From NCBI RefSeq assembly GCF_009811755.1, contig NZ_BLIV01000008.1, forward strand, positions 1 through 64,000: a stretch of DNA of 64,000 nt. Direction: 5' to 3'. Below the pieces are notes generated by a model. It was not told the origin of the DNA and searched no databases. It was given only the letters and a program-made list of their open reading frames with translations. This document shows, one piece after another, positions 35,298-44,147 of the stretch (position 1 is its first letter; every line of letters begins with the position of its first letter). The position numbers were made by a program, and so were the translations under genes. The DNA is from Roseobacter cerasinus. GTDB taxonomy: Bacteria; Pseudomonadota; Alphaproteobacteria; Rhodobacterales; Rhodobacteraceae.

Positions 35298-36449
35298 TCA
35301 GGTCAGGCTTGCGCTCAGAGCGGCTTGAAAGTCCGCCCAGAGATCTTCGGCGTTTTCCAATCCAAGGTTCAGGCGCACCAGGTTTGGAGACACACCAAAG
35401 GTCTGCATAGAGTTGTGCGCCCCGGCCTGGGCCAGCCCCACGCGGGCCGGCAGCAGCAGGCTTTCGAACCCCCCCCAGCTGACGCCAAGGCGGAAAAGTC
35501 TCAGGGCATCGGAGAACGCCGGAATATCAACGCTGTCGTCAAATTCGATGGACATCAGTCCGGATCGACCGCTCAGACCGGGCACCGTGTTGGCACCTGG
35601 ACTGTTCACTTTGCGCACCTGCGGGACTTGGCCTAGTCGGTCCACGAAAAGGTCAGCCGTCGCTTTGTGCAGCATCATCCGCGCGTTCAGCGTCCGCAAT
35701 CCTCTGGTCAAGAGAAACGCTTCGAACGGCGCGAGCTTCGCACCTAGCAAAGGAAGGGTCAGATCACGGATGCGGGCGATATGAGCACGGGAGGACACCA
35801 CCACGCCCGCAACCGTGTCCGAATGGCCCGAAATATACTTCGAGGCCGAATGCAGCACGATGTCGATCCCCAGTGTGATGGGACGTTGAAACACCGGGCT
35901 GGCCCAGGAATTGTCGATCATCGTCAAAGTGCCGTGGCGCCTGGCGTGCTCCGCAACGCGCGGCAGGTTCAGCGGTGCAAAAACAACCGAACTGGGGCTT
36001 TCCAGGTAAGCAACGGCAACGCCGTCCAAGAGGTCGGGATCGCTCTCAAAAGCACTGGCCGAATGGTACTGGATCTCCACTCCCATCGGACGCAGAATCT
36101 GCTCGAAGAAGCGGTAGGTGTCGGGATAGACATGTTCGACACATGCGATGCGGTCGAACGGTTTGATGAACGCCAAAACAGTCGAGCTGATCGCCGCCAT
36201 GCCGGAGGCGAAGCCAACAGCCGCATCCCCCTCTTCCGCCCCTGCCATCAGGCTTTCAAAGGCCGCAACGGTCGGGTTCTGGACGCGCGTGTAAAGGGCG
36301 GTGTCGCTCTCACCCGCCATCCGCGCCTCAAAGGCCGCGTAGCTGTCGAACGAAAAAAGGGAGGTTTGTACTATGGGCGGCGTAACGGCACCCCCCTCAT
36401 CCGCCAGAACCGATGCCAGAAGCGTTGCAATGTCAGGTTTATCAATCAT
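35298..36449 (-). CDS. Cystathionine synthase/lyase-like PLP enzyme
   Basis: A 383-residue PLP enzyme of the trans-sulfuration family. The cofactor lysine lies in SASKYISGHSD (about residue 205); phosphate and ring contacts are ASGMAAISST and MIDNSWASPVFQRP. It overlaps the regulator's stop codon, so it is the first enzyme gene of the operon. Family members make or split C-S bonds or eliminate at the gamma or beta carbon. Its association with sugar uptake hints at a sulfur- or amino-containing sugar conjugate, but that is speculation. Confidence 0.87.
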   Translation of the reverse strand: MIDKPDIATLLASVLADEGGAVTPPIVQTSLFSFDSYAAFEARMAGESDTALYTRVQNPTVAAFESLMAGAEEGDAAVGFASGMAAISSTVLAFIKPFDRIACVEHVYPDTYRFFEQILRPMGVEIQYHSASAFESDPDLLDGVAVAYLESPSSVVFAPLNLPRVAEHARRHGTLTMIDNSWASPVFQRPITLGIDIVLHSASKYISGHSDTVAGVVVSSRAHIARIRDLTLPLLGAKLAPFEAFLLTRGLRTLNARMMLHKATADLFVDRLGQVPQVRKVNSPGANTVPGLSGRSGLMSIEFDDSVDIPAFSDALRLFRLGVSWGGFESLLLPARVGLAQAGAHNSMQTFGVSPNLVRLNLGLENAEDLWADFQAALSASLT

Positions 36450-37182
36450 CGCCCTGCCCCATAACTTGCATCACCTCGCGGATCTCACCCTCCACTAGGG
36501 CGAGTATCTGCTCCATGAGCGCCGCGGCCTGTTCGACATCGCCGGCCACGACGGCATCGGCCATCGGCCCATGCAATGGGATCGACGCTTGGCCGAGATG
36601 CGCTCGGCCGAAGGGCGCCTCATAAATCTCATTGAAGCCTTGTTGAATCTGCTGGATGAGCTGACCAAACAAGGGGTTCCCACATGCGTCTTGGAGGGCC
36701 GCGTGGAACCGATAGTCCGCTGGCCTCCAGTCTTCCCCGGCCTCATAGACCGCCAAAAGCTCAGCGCAGCGCGCGATGATGATGCGCCGGTGTGTCTCAT
36801 CGCAATTCTTTGCGGCAAGGCGGACCGTTTCAATCTCAAGCGGCCGGCGGACGGCGTGCGTCCGCAACAGGCTTTCTGCCTCCAGTTTCACCGTCACCGG
36901 AAGCTGGATTGCGTTCGAAGACACCTCCGCAGCCAGGCGTGTTCCGGCTTTCTTGTTCCGCGTGACGATCCCCATGTTTTGCCAGGATGTCAGCGCCTCA
37001 CGCACCTTTGCACGGCTTATGCCAAGACCTTGGGCAATTTCGATCTCCGGTGGCAGACGGTCACCAACCTTGAGCTGATTGAGCTCGATCGCACGGGTCA
37101 GAGCATCAAGCACGTCTCGACTTGAGCATCCGCTCGACAAAGCTTCAAAAGCAAAGACCGGGGATCGTTCGGGCACACGCAT
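36442..37182 (-). CDS. GntR-family regulator, FadR/FCD subfamily
   Basis: Repressor of about 246 residues. The winged HTH (LPPEIEIAQGLGISRAKVRE) is followed by an FCD domain (ADYRFHAALQDACGNPLFGQL). The start is uncertain: ATG 37182 has AAAAAGGA directly against it, while GTG 37176 has better spacing and TTG 37209 is also in frame. It is the promoter-proximal gene of an operon running to 28746, directly behind two tandem palindromes that are its likely operators. Confidence 0.85.
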   Translation of the reverse strand: MRVPERSPVFAFEALSSGCSSRDVLDALTRAIELNQLKVGDRLPPEIEIAQGLGISRAKVREALTSWQNMGIVTRNKKAGTRLAAEVSSNAIQLPVTVKLEAESLLRTHAVRRPLEIETVRLAAKNCDETHRRIIIARCAELLAVYEAGEDWRPADYRFHAALQDACGNPLFGQLIQQIQQGFNEIYEAPFGRAHLGQASIPLHGPMADAVVAGDVEQAAALMEQILALVEGEIREVMQVMGQGDD

Positions 37183-37226
37183 TCCTTTTTGACAACAAGC
37201 AAGAATCAACGTGAACCAGCTTCCAC

Positions 37227-37265
37227 ATAATGTCCGACATAATCAAGTATAATGTCCGACATTAT
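37227..37265. promoter_or_regulatory. Tandem 17-bp operators of the GntR regulator
   Basis: Two copies of the same palindrome: ATAATGTCCGACATAAT at 37227-37243 (one mismatch) and ATAATGTCCGACATTAT at 37249-37265 (perfect, centred on C). Their centres are 22 bp apart, about two helical turns. They lie directly upstream of the GntR gene where its promoter must be, so autoregulation of the whole operon by cooperative binding is likely. Confidence 0.8.
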
Positions 37266-37592
37266 TACATGATAGATTTGCGGTTTGTTTCTCCCTCTGG
37301 GCTACCTGATGCCAAACCCTTGTTGTCACATAGGTTTACGAGCAGGTGTGCGGCTGCCCAATTGACCACCGCGTCGCCATACACCGCCACGTTGAGAGGA
37401 GAGTTAGATTGAGAGCTGACAGTCATCCACGGTTTAGCTTTAAAAGCATTGGGCTCATGCCAGATGTCGCTGTAAAGTATGAGAATGATGGGTACAGCTC
37501 GGCCTTGAAAATAAACAAAAATTTCAAGCCAGATATATCCGTCCGTTTTTGCGGCTCTGACGGGGCAAAGGGTGCGCTGATAATGTCGACCA
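37266..37592. other. Gap without a supported gene
   Basis: About 330 bases between the operators and the IS66 relic. No recognisable gene is seen. It should hold the -35 region of the leftward operon near its left end; the right part is AT-richer and may be the outer flank of the insertion. Confidence 0.35.
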
Positions 37593-39418
37593 TTGATAGT
37601 GGACATCTTGAGGCAATCTGTGGCGGACAAGAAGGGTCAGAAGAAGCGGTTCTGGTCGGACGAGGAGAAGCAGTCGATTTCAGATCAGGCGCGGGTTCCC
37701 GGCATTTCTGTCGCGCAGGTTGGGCGTCGGTATTCGATGAACGCTAACTTGATCCACAAATGGCTGCGTGATCCACGTTTTGCGCCATCCTAGACCGAGC
37801 CGGGACATGATATTGAGGTCCCCGACTTTATCGAAGTTGCTGTCACTACACCTGATTTCCCGGTCATTGCCGACACCGGCACAGCAATTGCCGCTGGCGG
37901 TCTTTCAGCTAAGCGGGTGGACATAACGCTGTCGGATGGGCGACGCATTCTGATTGAAGGCTCAACATCGCTGATGGCGATTGTTGGCCTGGTTCAGGGT
38001 TTAACTGATTGATCCCGGTTCCAAGCAATACCCGTGTTTGGTTGGCCGCCGGGGTCACGGACATGCGACGTGGGTTCAATACGCTGGCTGCGCAAGCTGA
38101 GAAGCTCAAGGCGGAGTTGGCGGGCCACCGCAAGGCGCGTTTTGGGGCAAAGTCAGAGAGCATGGATCAGCTCGCTCTAAATCTGGTGGATGATATTGAG
38201 ATTGGGACTGCGGCAGAAGAACAGAAGGCACAGTCGTCTACCGAGGCCAAACCCAAACGCCAGTATTCTCGCAAACCACTGCCCGATCATTTGGAGCGGC
38301 GCGAACAAGTTTTGTCACCGGGCGTACGTGCGGCGGAGTGTTGCGCCAGGTCGGCGAGGACATCACTGAAGAGCTGGAATACATCCCCGGTCGTTTTGTC
38401 GCAAACAGGATCGTCCGCCCCCGCATGGCCTGCAAGGACTGCGAGAGCTTCACCCAAGCTGATCTGCCTTCGCGACCGATTGAACGTGGTCGTCTTGGCC
38501 CTGGCCTGTTGGCGCACGTACTGGTCGGCAAATATTGCGATCACCTGCTGCGTGATCGGCAGTCCAAAATCTGCGCCCGAGATCAGGTAGACCTACATCG
38601 CTCGACACTCACCGATTGGGTAGACGCTGTACGGCATTGCTAGAACCCTTGGCGGATCACATCGGTACGTTGGTCAGGGATGGGCCCGCGCTGTTCTCAG
38701 ATGACACGCCAGTCAAACTGCAAACCAAAACTAAATCAAAGAAGACCCAGACCCCGCGCCTCTGGAGCTACCTCCGCGATGAAAGGCCCTGGAGCGGCCA
38801 AGCCCCGCCTTGTGTGTGGTATCAGTTCAGCGTGGATCGCAAGGGCGAACACCCAGCGACGCATCTGAAAGGCTACACTGGCACCGTGCATGCCGACGGA
38901 TTCACTGGCTTCAATGGCTTGTTCGGCGAGGGCAAGGCGCATGAACAGGCGTGCCTCGTGCATGTTTGCCGGAAATTTATCGATGAGTTCGAGCGTACCG
39001 GCTCAGAGATCGCCAAGGGGGCCATTTTACGGATCGCGCAACTCTATGCCGTCGAGAAGATGGCAAAGGGCAAACCCGCTGACGCGCGCGCTAAACTGCA
39101 CATGGAACATGCCGAGGCGATCCGCTACGCCTTGGGCCGGTTGCCCGAAGCCCGCGCCTATTTGAGCGATGGCCACTTTTAGCCCGATAACGACATCTGT
39201 GAACGTTCCATTCGTCCCGTCGCCTTGGGCCGCAAAACTACCTCTTCATGGGATCGGTCGGCGGAGGCAAGGCCGCTGCCCCCGCATACACCCTGATCGA
39301 AACGGCTAAGATGAACGGTGTAGACCCCGAAGCTTGGCTGACCTGGGTCCTGGAGCGGTTGCCGCATCATAAGGTCAACCGCATTCATGAACTCATGCCA
39401 TGGGTTTGGACGGAGTGA
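37593..39418 (+). mobile_element. Decayed IS66-family element
   Basis: Remains of the three IS66 genes in order. A tnpA frame (KRFWSDEEKQSISDQARVPG) has an in-frame TAG at 37791 and resumes to 38012. It overlaps the tnpB start ([19 protein letters not shown]), which after about 30 codons runs straight into tnpC ([20 protein letters not shown]). The tnpC body continues through several frames ([38 protein letters not shown]), with another nonsense codon near 39180, and ends at 39418. The tnpB/tnpC fusion and multiple frameshifts make it inactive. Terminal repeats were not located. Confidence 0.85.
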
Positions 39419-39441
39419 GCAGGTTGTCAAAGCGCGGGAAC

Positions 39442-39843
39442 ATGAACCTTTTGCTCTCCCTGGTCGCCTGCTTTGCAGCTGTCCAAGTCGGTGCTTTGGT
39501 CGTCTGCATCGGGATCATGACCCTCGATGACGGTCTGTTATCTGTACTGGAAGGGATCGCCGTCTGGGCAATCGCGCAACCTGTGATACTTCCAGTAGCG
39601 CTGCTGTCGTCCCCGATTGGCGCGTTAGTGCGAATGGTACTCGGCTTTGTGTTTGAGCAGCCCGCAAAGGTCGCAATGACTGTCCGGGTAGCCGTCGGCG
39701 TCATAGGCGCAGCCGCCTGGGGGCTAATCCTATTGATTGGTTCTCTCGCAGGGTTTTGCGGCGGCCTCACATGGTGGCGGATCGAAAAACCCTACTTGGA
39801 TCGTCTCAATACAGGGGACCCGATGCCGCATAGTGACGCTTAA
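39442..39843 (+). CDS. Small hypothetical membrane protein
   Basis: A 133-residue frame with three or four hydrophobic segments (MNLLLSLVACFAAVQVGALV; VWAIAQPVILPVALL; VGVIGAAAWGLILLIGSLAG). It begins just past the IS66 tnpC stop; an ATG at 39400 inside the IS is also in frame. GCGGGAAC precedes 39442. I do not recognise a family. It may be a genuine small gene trapped between IS66 and IS481 relics. Confidence 0.45.
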   Translation: MNLLLSLVACFAAVQVGALVVCIGIMTLDDGLLSVLEGIAVWAIAQPVILPVALLSSPIGALVRMVLGFVFEQPAKVAMTVRVAVGVIGAAAWGLILLIGSLAGFCGGLTWWRIEKPYLDRLNTGDPMPHSDA

Positions 39844-40009
39844 GCACTTACCGCCGCCATCGTAGCGCTACCCTTCATCATCTGGTTCATGCGCATGGGC
39901 ACGAGCGCACCGATACGAACGCGAACCGGCAAGATGCGCGCCGAGCGATCACGCAACGCAACCTATCGCGATACAGACTGGATGACTGAGAGCGAAGCCG
40001 CAGATCTTT

Positions 40010-40290
40010 CCCGGGCGGCCATGCGCTTCGACATGATCTGCGAAGCAAATGAGATTGAACACCGACGGACCAAACCGAGCCATCCATGGACCAACGAGCA
40101 GGTCGAACGCATGAACCGAATGATCAAGGATGCGACGGTGAAAAGGTATCACTGCGACACCCACGAGCGTCTTCGCAGCCACCTCGCCGGCTTCCTGGAT
40201 GCGTATAACTTTGCACGCCGCTTGAAGGCGCTGAGAGGTCTCACGCCCTACGAATACATCTGCAAAAACTGGACCGCAGAGCCAGATTGA
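40010..40290 (+). mobile_element. IS481-family transposase, C-terminal fragment
   Basis: The end of an IS481 integrase-type transposase: FDMICEANEIEHRRTKPSHP, then WTNEQVERMNRMIKDATVKR (catalytic Glu in the QVERMNR motif) and the closing LRGLTPYEYICKNW. The N-terminal half is missing and replaced by unrelated sequence, so it is a dead remnant. Bases 39844-40009 have no gene I can support. Confidence 0.8.
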
Positions 40291-40331
40291 TTCATCCTAA
40301 ACCCGATCCACCGGATGCCGGGACTGAACAA

Positions 40332-41450
40332 CTAGTTATTCACGGATCGCCTGAACATCAGTAGGCTGGCAGTAAGTAACACAATCCCCAATGCCGCCAT
40401 CCACAGAAATTCGGACCAAACGACGTTGATATTCGCGCCCTTAAACGCAATTGCCTGGCTCGCTGACATGTAGTGTCGGGACGGCAGTATCAGAGTTCCG
40501 GCTTGCAGCCACTCAGGTTGCCCTTCGACCGGCGTTTCACCGCCAGATAGCATCAGCATCGGTAGAATTGTGAGCATCACCAAGAGGGCGAATTGCGCCA
40601 TGGAGCGTGCGACAGTAGCCAGAAAGACGCCCATCGCCGTGGCGGTGAAGAGAAACAATGCGGTGCCCAACAAGAAGAGCGAGGTCGATCCGGCGATGGT
40701 GATCCCAAGGGTTCCGCGCATCACAAAGACGAGCGACAGGGCGGTTGCAGCCAGAACGACCGCTGCATTGGCCCAGATCTTGGCAATCGCGATGTCGAAG
40801 GGTGTAAGCGGCATGGCGAGCAGATGTTCGATGGTGCCGTGTTCGCGTTCGCGGATCATAGCGGCCCCCGTCAGGATGGTGGTCAGCCACATGATCTGGC
40901 CGATCAAGGCGACGATGCCTGCAAACCGAACGGTATCACGGTTGGGGTTGAAGCCGCTGCGCATCGTGAGCGTGATGGGCGAGGGTTCGACCAGCTCGCG
41001 CCCCAAGGCGAAGCGCTGGATTTCCGCAGCTAGGATACTGGTGATATAACGAGCACCGATTCCAGCCTGTTCCATGGCGGTGGCATCGATCAGGACCTGA
41101 ATCTCGGGTGTGCGCCCGGCACGGATGTCGCGTTCGAACCCAGGGGGGATCGCGACCACAAAGAGAAATCTCCCCGCGTCCATATGCGCAGGCCCCGACC
41201 CCGGTTCGATCTGCACCACGGGCTGGAACTCCGGCGGGAAGAACGAGGCGGCCATCGCGCGTGACAGGGGGGAATTGTCTTCATCTGCAAAGGCAATCGA
41301 GGCGTTGTTGACGGAGTTCGCGACCCCCGTCGCCTCCATGACCGGGGCGAGCGTGAAGGACCAGACCAGCAAGGCCATCATCACCCAGTCGCGGCGCAGG
41401 CTGACCATTTCCTTCAGACCCAGCCAGAAGATGCCTGAGATCCGCCGCAT
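40332..41450 (-). CDS. ABC-2 type efflux permease (YhhJ-like)
   Basis: Inner-membrane permease of 372 residues: one N-terminal helix, a long extracytoplasmic domain and five C-terminal helices (GAAMIREREHGTIEHLLAMP is the ABC-2 landmark). Its ATG directly follows the stop of the ATPase-permease gene. It is the third gene of a YhiI-RbbA-YhhJ style exporter. Confidence 0.88.
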   Translation of the reverse strand: MRRISGIFWLGLKEMVSLRRDWVMMALLVWSFTLAPVMEATGVANSVNNASIAFADEDNSPLSRAMAASFFPPEFQPVVQIEPGSGPAHMDAGRFLFVVAIPPGFERDIRAGRTPEIQVLIDATAMEQAGIGARYITSILAAEIQRFALGRELVEPSPITLTMRSGFNPNRDTVRFAGIVALIGQIMWLTTILTGAAMIREREHGTIEHLLAMPLTPFDIAIAKIWANAAVVLAATALSLVFVMRGTLGITIAGSTSLFLLGTALFLFTATAMGVFLATVARSMAQFALLVMLTILPMLMLSGGETPVEGQPEWLQAGTLILPSRHYMSASQAIAFKGANINVVWSEFLWMAALGIVLLTASLLMFRRSVNN

Positions 41451-44147
41451 TCACTTCTCCTGTGCGCGCAGGGATAGCGCGGCGACGGCGGTCAGCACCG
41501 GTCCGAAACAGGCAAGCGCCAGCAGGTCGGGGCCAAGCGCCTCCCAGCTCAACCCCTTGGTGAAGGCACCGACATTGAGGTGCAGGAAGTAGGACGAGGG
41601 CCAGAGCGAACCGATTATCTGCGCCCCCCCTTCCAGCGTCGAGACCGGCTGCAAAAGGCCAGAGAACTGGATTGTCGGCACCACGGAGGCGATGGCGGTG
41701 GCAAAGGTGGCCGCGACCTGATTGGACGTCATTGTCGCAATAACCAACCCATAGGACGTGGTGGCCCAAACGTAGAGCAGCGCGCCGATGGCCAGTGGTG
41801 CGGGATTGCCCTTGAGCGGTACGTCGAAGACCACGACGGTCATGGCGGCCAGCAATAGAAAATTGGCAAAGGCAATCGCGATGTATGGCAGTTGTTTGCC
41901 GACGAGAAACTCGAGCCGCGTGGTAGGCGTGACGTAGAAATTTGTCACCGACCCCAGTTCCTTCTCGCGCGCAACGCTGACCGCCGTCAACACAGCCGGT
42001 AGCATGATGAGCAGGATCGCGGGCATCGCGGGGGCCATCGCGGCGATGCTCTCGAAACTCTGGTTGTACCGGTAGCGCGGTTCGATCCGGGCTACCTCCC
42101 GCTGCGCCTTTCCAGCCTCTCTTGCGAGCGTGTCGAGAAACGTCTGGTGCAACCCGTAGACGTAGCCCTCAACAGTTTCGCCCTTGAAGGGAATAGCGCC
42201 GTCGACCGTTGCGAGTACCTCTGTCGGCTCCCCGGCGCGCAGTTTGCGCCCGAAGTCGGGCGGCAGTTCCACCACTAGCGAGATCTCTCCCGCCGCCAGC
42301 TGTGTTTGGCCATCGGCAGCGCTGCGCAGGGGCGTGGTTGGGCTGAAATAGCGCGAGCCCGCGATTTCGGCGGTGTAGCTGCGGCTTTCGGGGCTTTGCG
42401 ACAAGTCGAGCACGGCAAAGTCCAGGTCCTCGATGTCGAGTGTGATCCCGAAGCAGAAGACCAGCATCAGAATGGCCGAGCCGAGAAACGCGAAGGCGAG
42501 GCGTACCGGGTCCCGCAATATCTCGACCGTCTCGCGGCGGCCATAGGCGAGGGCCCGGGTGGCGCCGCCGCCGAAGCCGGCCTTTGTGGGCAGATCCTCC
42601 ACCTGTGGTGCTGTCGCTGGTTCTGGGGGTTCTGCACGTTCCAGGATCGCGACGAAGGCGTCTTCGAGGGTGTTTGCCGCTTCGGCTGCCATCAACGCCT
42701 CCGGCGTGCCCTCTGCCAGAACCCGACCGGCGTGCATGAAGGACACCCGGTCGCAGCGCTCGGCCTCGCCCATGAAGTGGGTCGAGACGAAGATCGTCAC
42801 GCTTTCGTCCAGCGAGAGTTCTTCCAGCAGAACCCAGAAGGTGTCGCGCGCTGCGGGATCGACCCCTGATGTCGGTTCATCGAGGATGAGAACGCGTGGC
42901 CGGTGAATGACCGCAACCGCAAGCGACAGGCGCTGCTTGAGACCAAGCGGCAGCGTCGCGGCCAGCGTGTCGCGATGCGCGGCCAGCCCGAAACGCTGGG
43001 TCAATTCGTCAATGCGCGCGGCCTGTTCGGGGATATCAAAGATGCGGGCGTGCAGCAGCAGGTTCTGATAAACCGTCAGCTCGCCATAGAGCGAAAACGC
43101 CTGGCTCATGTAGCCGATCTCACGATGCATATCGCGATCGCGCCCGTCGACCGGTTGGCCAAAGAGCAGCGCGTCTCCCGCGCTTGCGGGCAGCAGCCCG
43201 GTGAGCATTTTCATGGTCGTCGATTTGCCGCAGCCATTCGATCCGAGAAATCCGAAGATCTCGCCCCGGTTGATTGAGAAATCAACGCTGTCGACGGCGA
43301 TAAAATCACCAAAGCGCCGGGTCAGCCTGCGGGCGATGATCACCGGGTCCGGCGCGATGCGCCGCCGCGCCTGACGCGCTGTCTGGATCGTCGGTCCGGT
43401 GCCGGCCCGAAGCTGGCGATAGGCGGTCTCGAGGTCTCTCTCGGTGCCCCTCAACTCCGCCGGGGCGCCCTGAAAGAGGATGCGGCCTGCATCCATGGCG
43501 ACGATGCTGTCAAACCTCTCGGCCTCGTCCATATAGGCGGTGGAGACGATCACCGAGAGCGACCTGTTATCCCGCCGGATCGCGTCGATGAGCGACCAGA
43601 ATTGCCGGCGGGACAGCGGGTCGACGCCGGTTGTCGGCTCGTCGAGCACCAGCAGCTTGGGGTCGTGGATCAGTGCGCAGCACAGTCCCAGCTTTTGCTT
43701 CATGCCGCCGGAGAGTTTGCCCATCAGCCGGTCGGCAAAGGGCGACAGCCCGGTTGCGGAAAGCAGGGCCGCAATGCGGATCTCGCGCTCCTGCTGGCCC
43801 TGACCGAAGAGGCGCGCGAAGAACTCCAGATTCTCGCGCACCGACAATTCCGCATAGAGGTTGCGCCCCAGACCCTGCGGCATGAAGGCGATGTCGGAGC
43901 AGACGCGGCGGCGATGCGCCGCATCGTCAATGGAGCCGCCCAGCACCTCGATGGAGCCCGACTGCAGCGCCTTGGCTCCGGTGATCAGCCCCAGAAGGGT
44001 CGATTTACCCACGCCGTCGGGCCCGATGAGCCCGATCAGGCGACCCGCGGGCAGGTCCAGCGACAGCGCATCGAGGGCGATGTGCTTGCGGTACTGATGC
44101 GTCACGCCTGAGACGCGGATCGCACCGGGGGGCTCTTCCCTGCTCAT
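41451..44147 (-). CDS. Dual-ATPase/permease fusion (RbbA/YhiH-like)
   Basis: An 898-residue fusion. NBD1 (about residues 8-225) has Walker A GPDGVGKST and signature LSGGMKQKLGLC. NBD2 (about 270-500) has GSNGCGKSTTMKML and LDEPTSGVDPAARDTF. An ABC-2 membrane domain fills the last 350 residues (SVAREKELGSVTNFYVTP). This order is that of RbbA-like proteins. With the adjacent membrane-fusion and YhhJ-like proteins it should form a drug or macromolecule exporter; the substrate is unknown. The start overlaps the preceding stop (ATGA). Confidence 0.9.
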   Translation of the reverse strand: MSREEPPGAIRVSGVTHQYRKHIALDALSLDLPAGRLIGLIGPDGVGKSTLLGLITGAKALQSGSIEVLGGSIDDAAHRRRVCSDIAFMPQGLGRNLYAELSVRENLEFFARLFGQGQQEREIRIAALLSATGLSPFADRLMGKLSGGMKQKLGLCCALIHDPKLLVLDEPTTGVDPLSRRQFWSLIDAIRRDNRSLSVIVSTAYMDEAERFDSIVAMDAGRILFQGAPAELRGTERDLETAYRQLRAGTGPTIQTARQARRRIAPDPVIIARRLTRRFGDFIAVDSVDFSINRGEIFGFLGSNGCGKSTTMKMLTGLLPASAGDALLFGQPVDGRDRDMHREIGYMSQAFSLYGELTVYQNLLLHARIFDIPEQAARIDELTQRFGLAAHRDTLAATLPLGLKQRLSLAVAVIHRPRVLILDEPTSGVDPAARDTFWVLLEELSLDESVTIFVSTHFMGEAERCDRVSFMHAGRVLAEGTPEALMAAEAANTLEDAFVAILERAEPPEPATAPQVEDLPTKAGFGGGATRALAYGRRETVEILRDPVRLAFAFLGSAILMLVFCFGITLDIEDLDFAVLDLSQSPESRSYTAEIAGSRYFSPTTPLRSAADGQTQLAAGEISLVVELPPDFGRKLRAGEPTEVLATVDGAIPFKGETVEGYVYGLHQTFLDTLAREAGKAQREVARIEPRYRYNQSFESIAAMAPAMPAILLIMLPAVLTAVSVAREKELGSVTNFYVTPTTRLEFLVGKQLPYIAIAFANFLLLAAMTVVVFDVPLKGNPAPLAIGALLYVWATTSYGLVIATMTSNQVAATFATAIASVVPTIQFSGLLQPVSTLEGGAQIIGSLWPSSYFLHLNVGAFTKGLSWEALGPDLLALACFGPVLTAVAALSLRAQEK

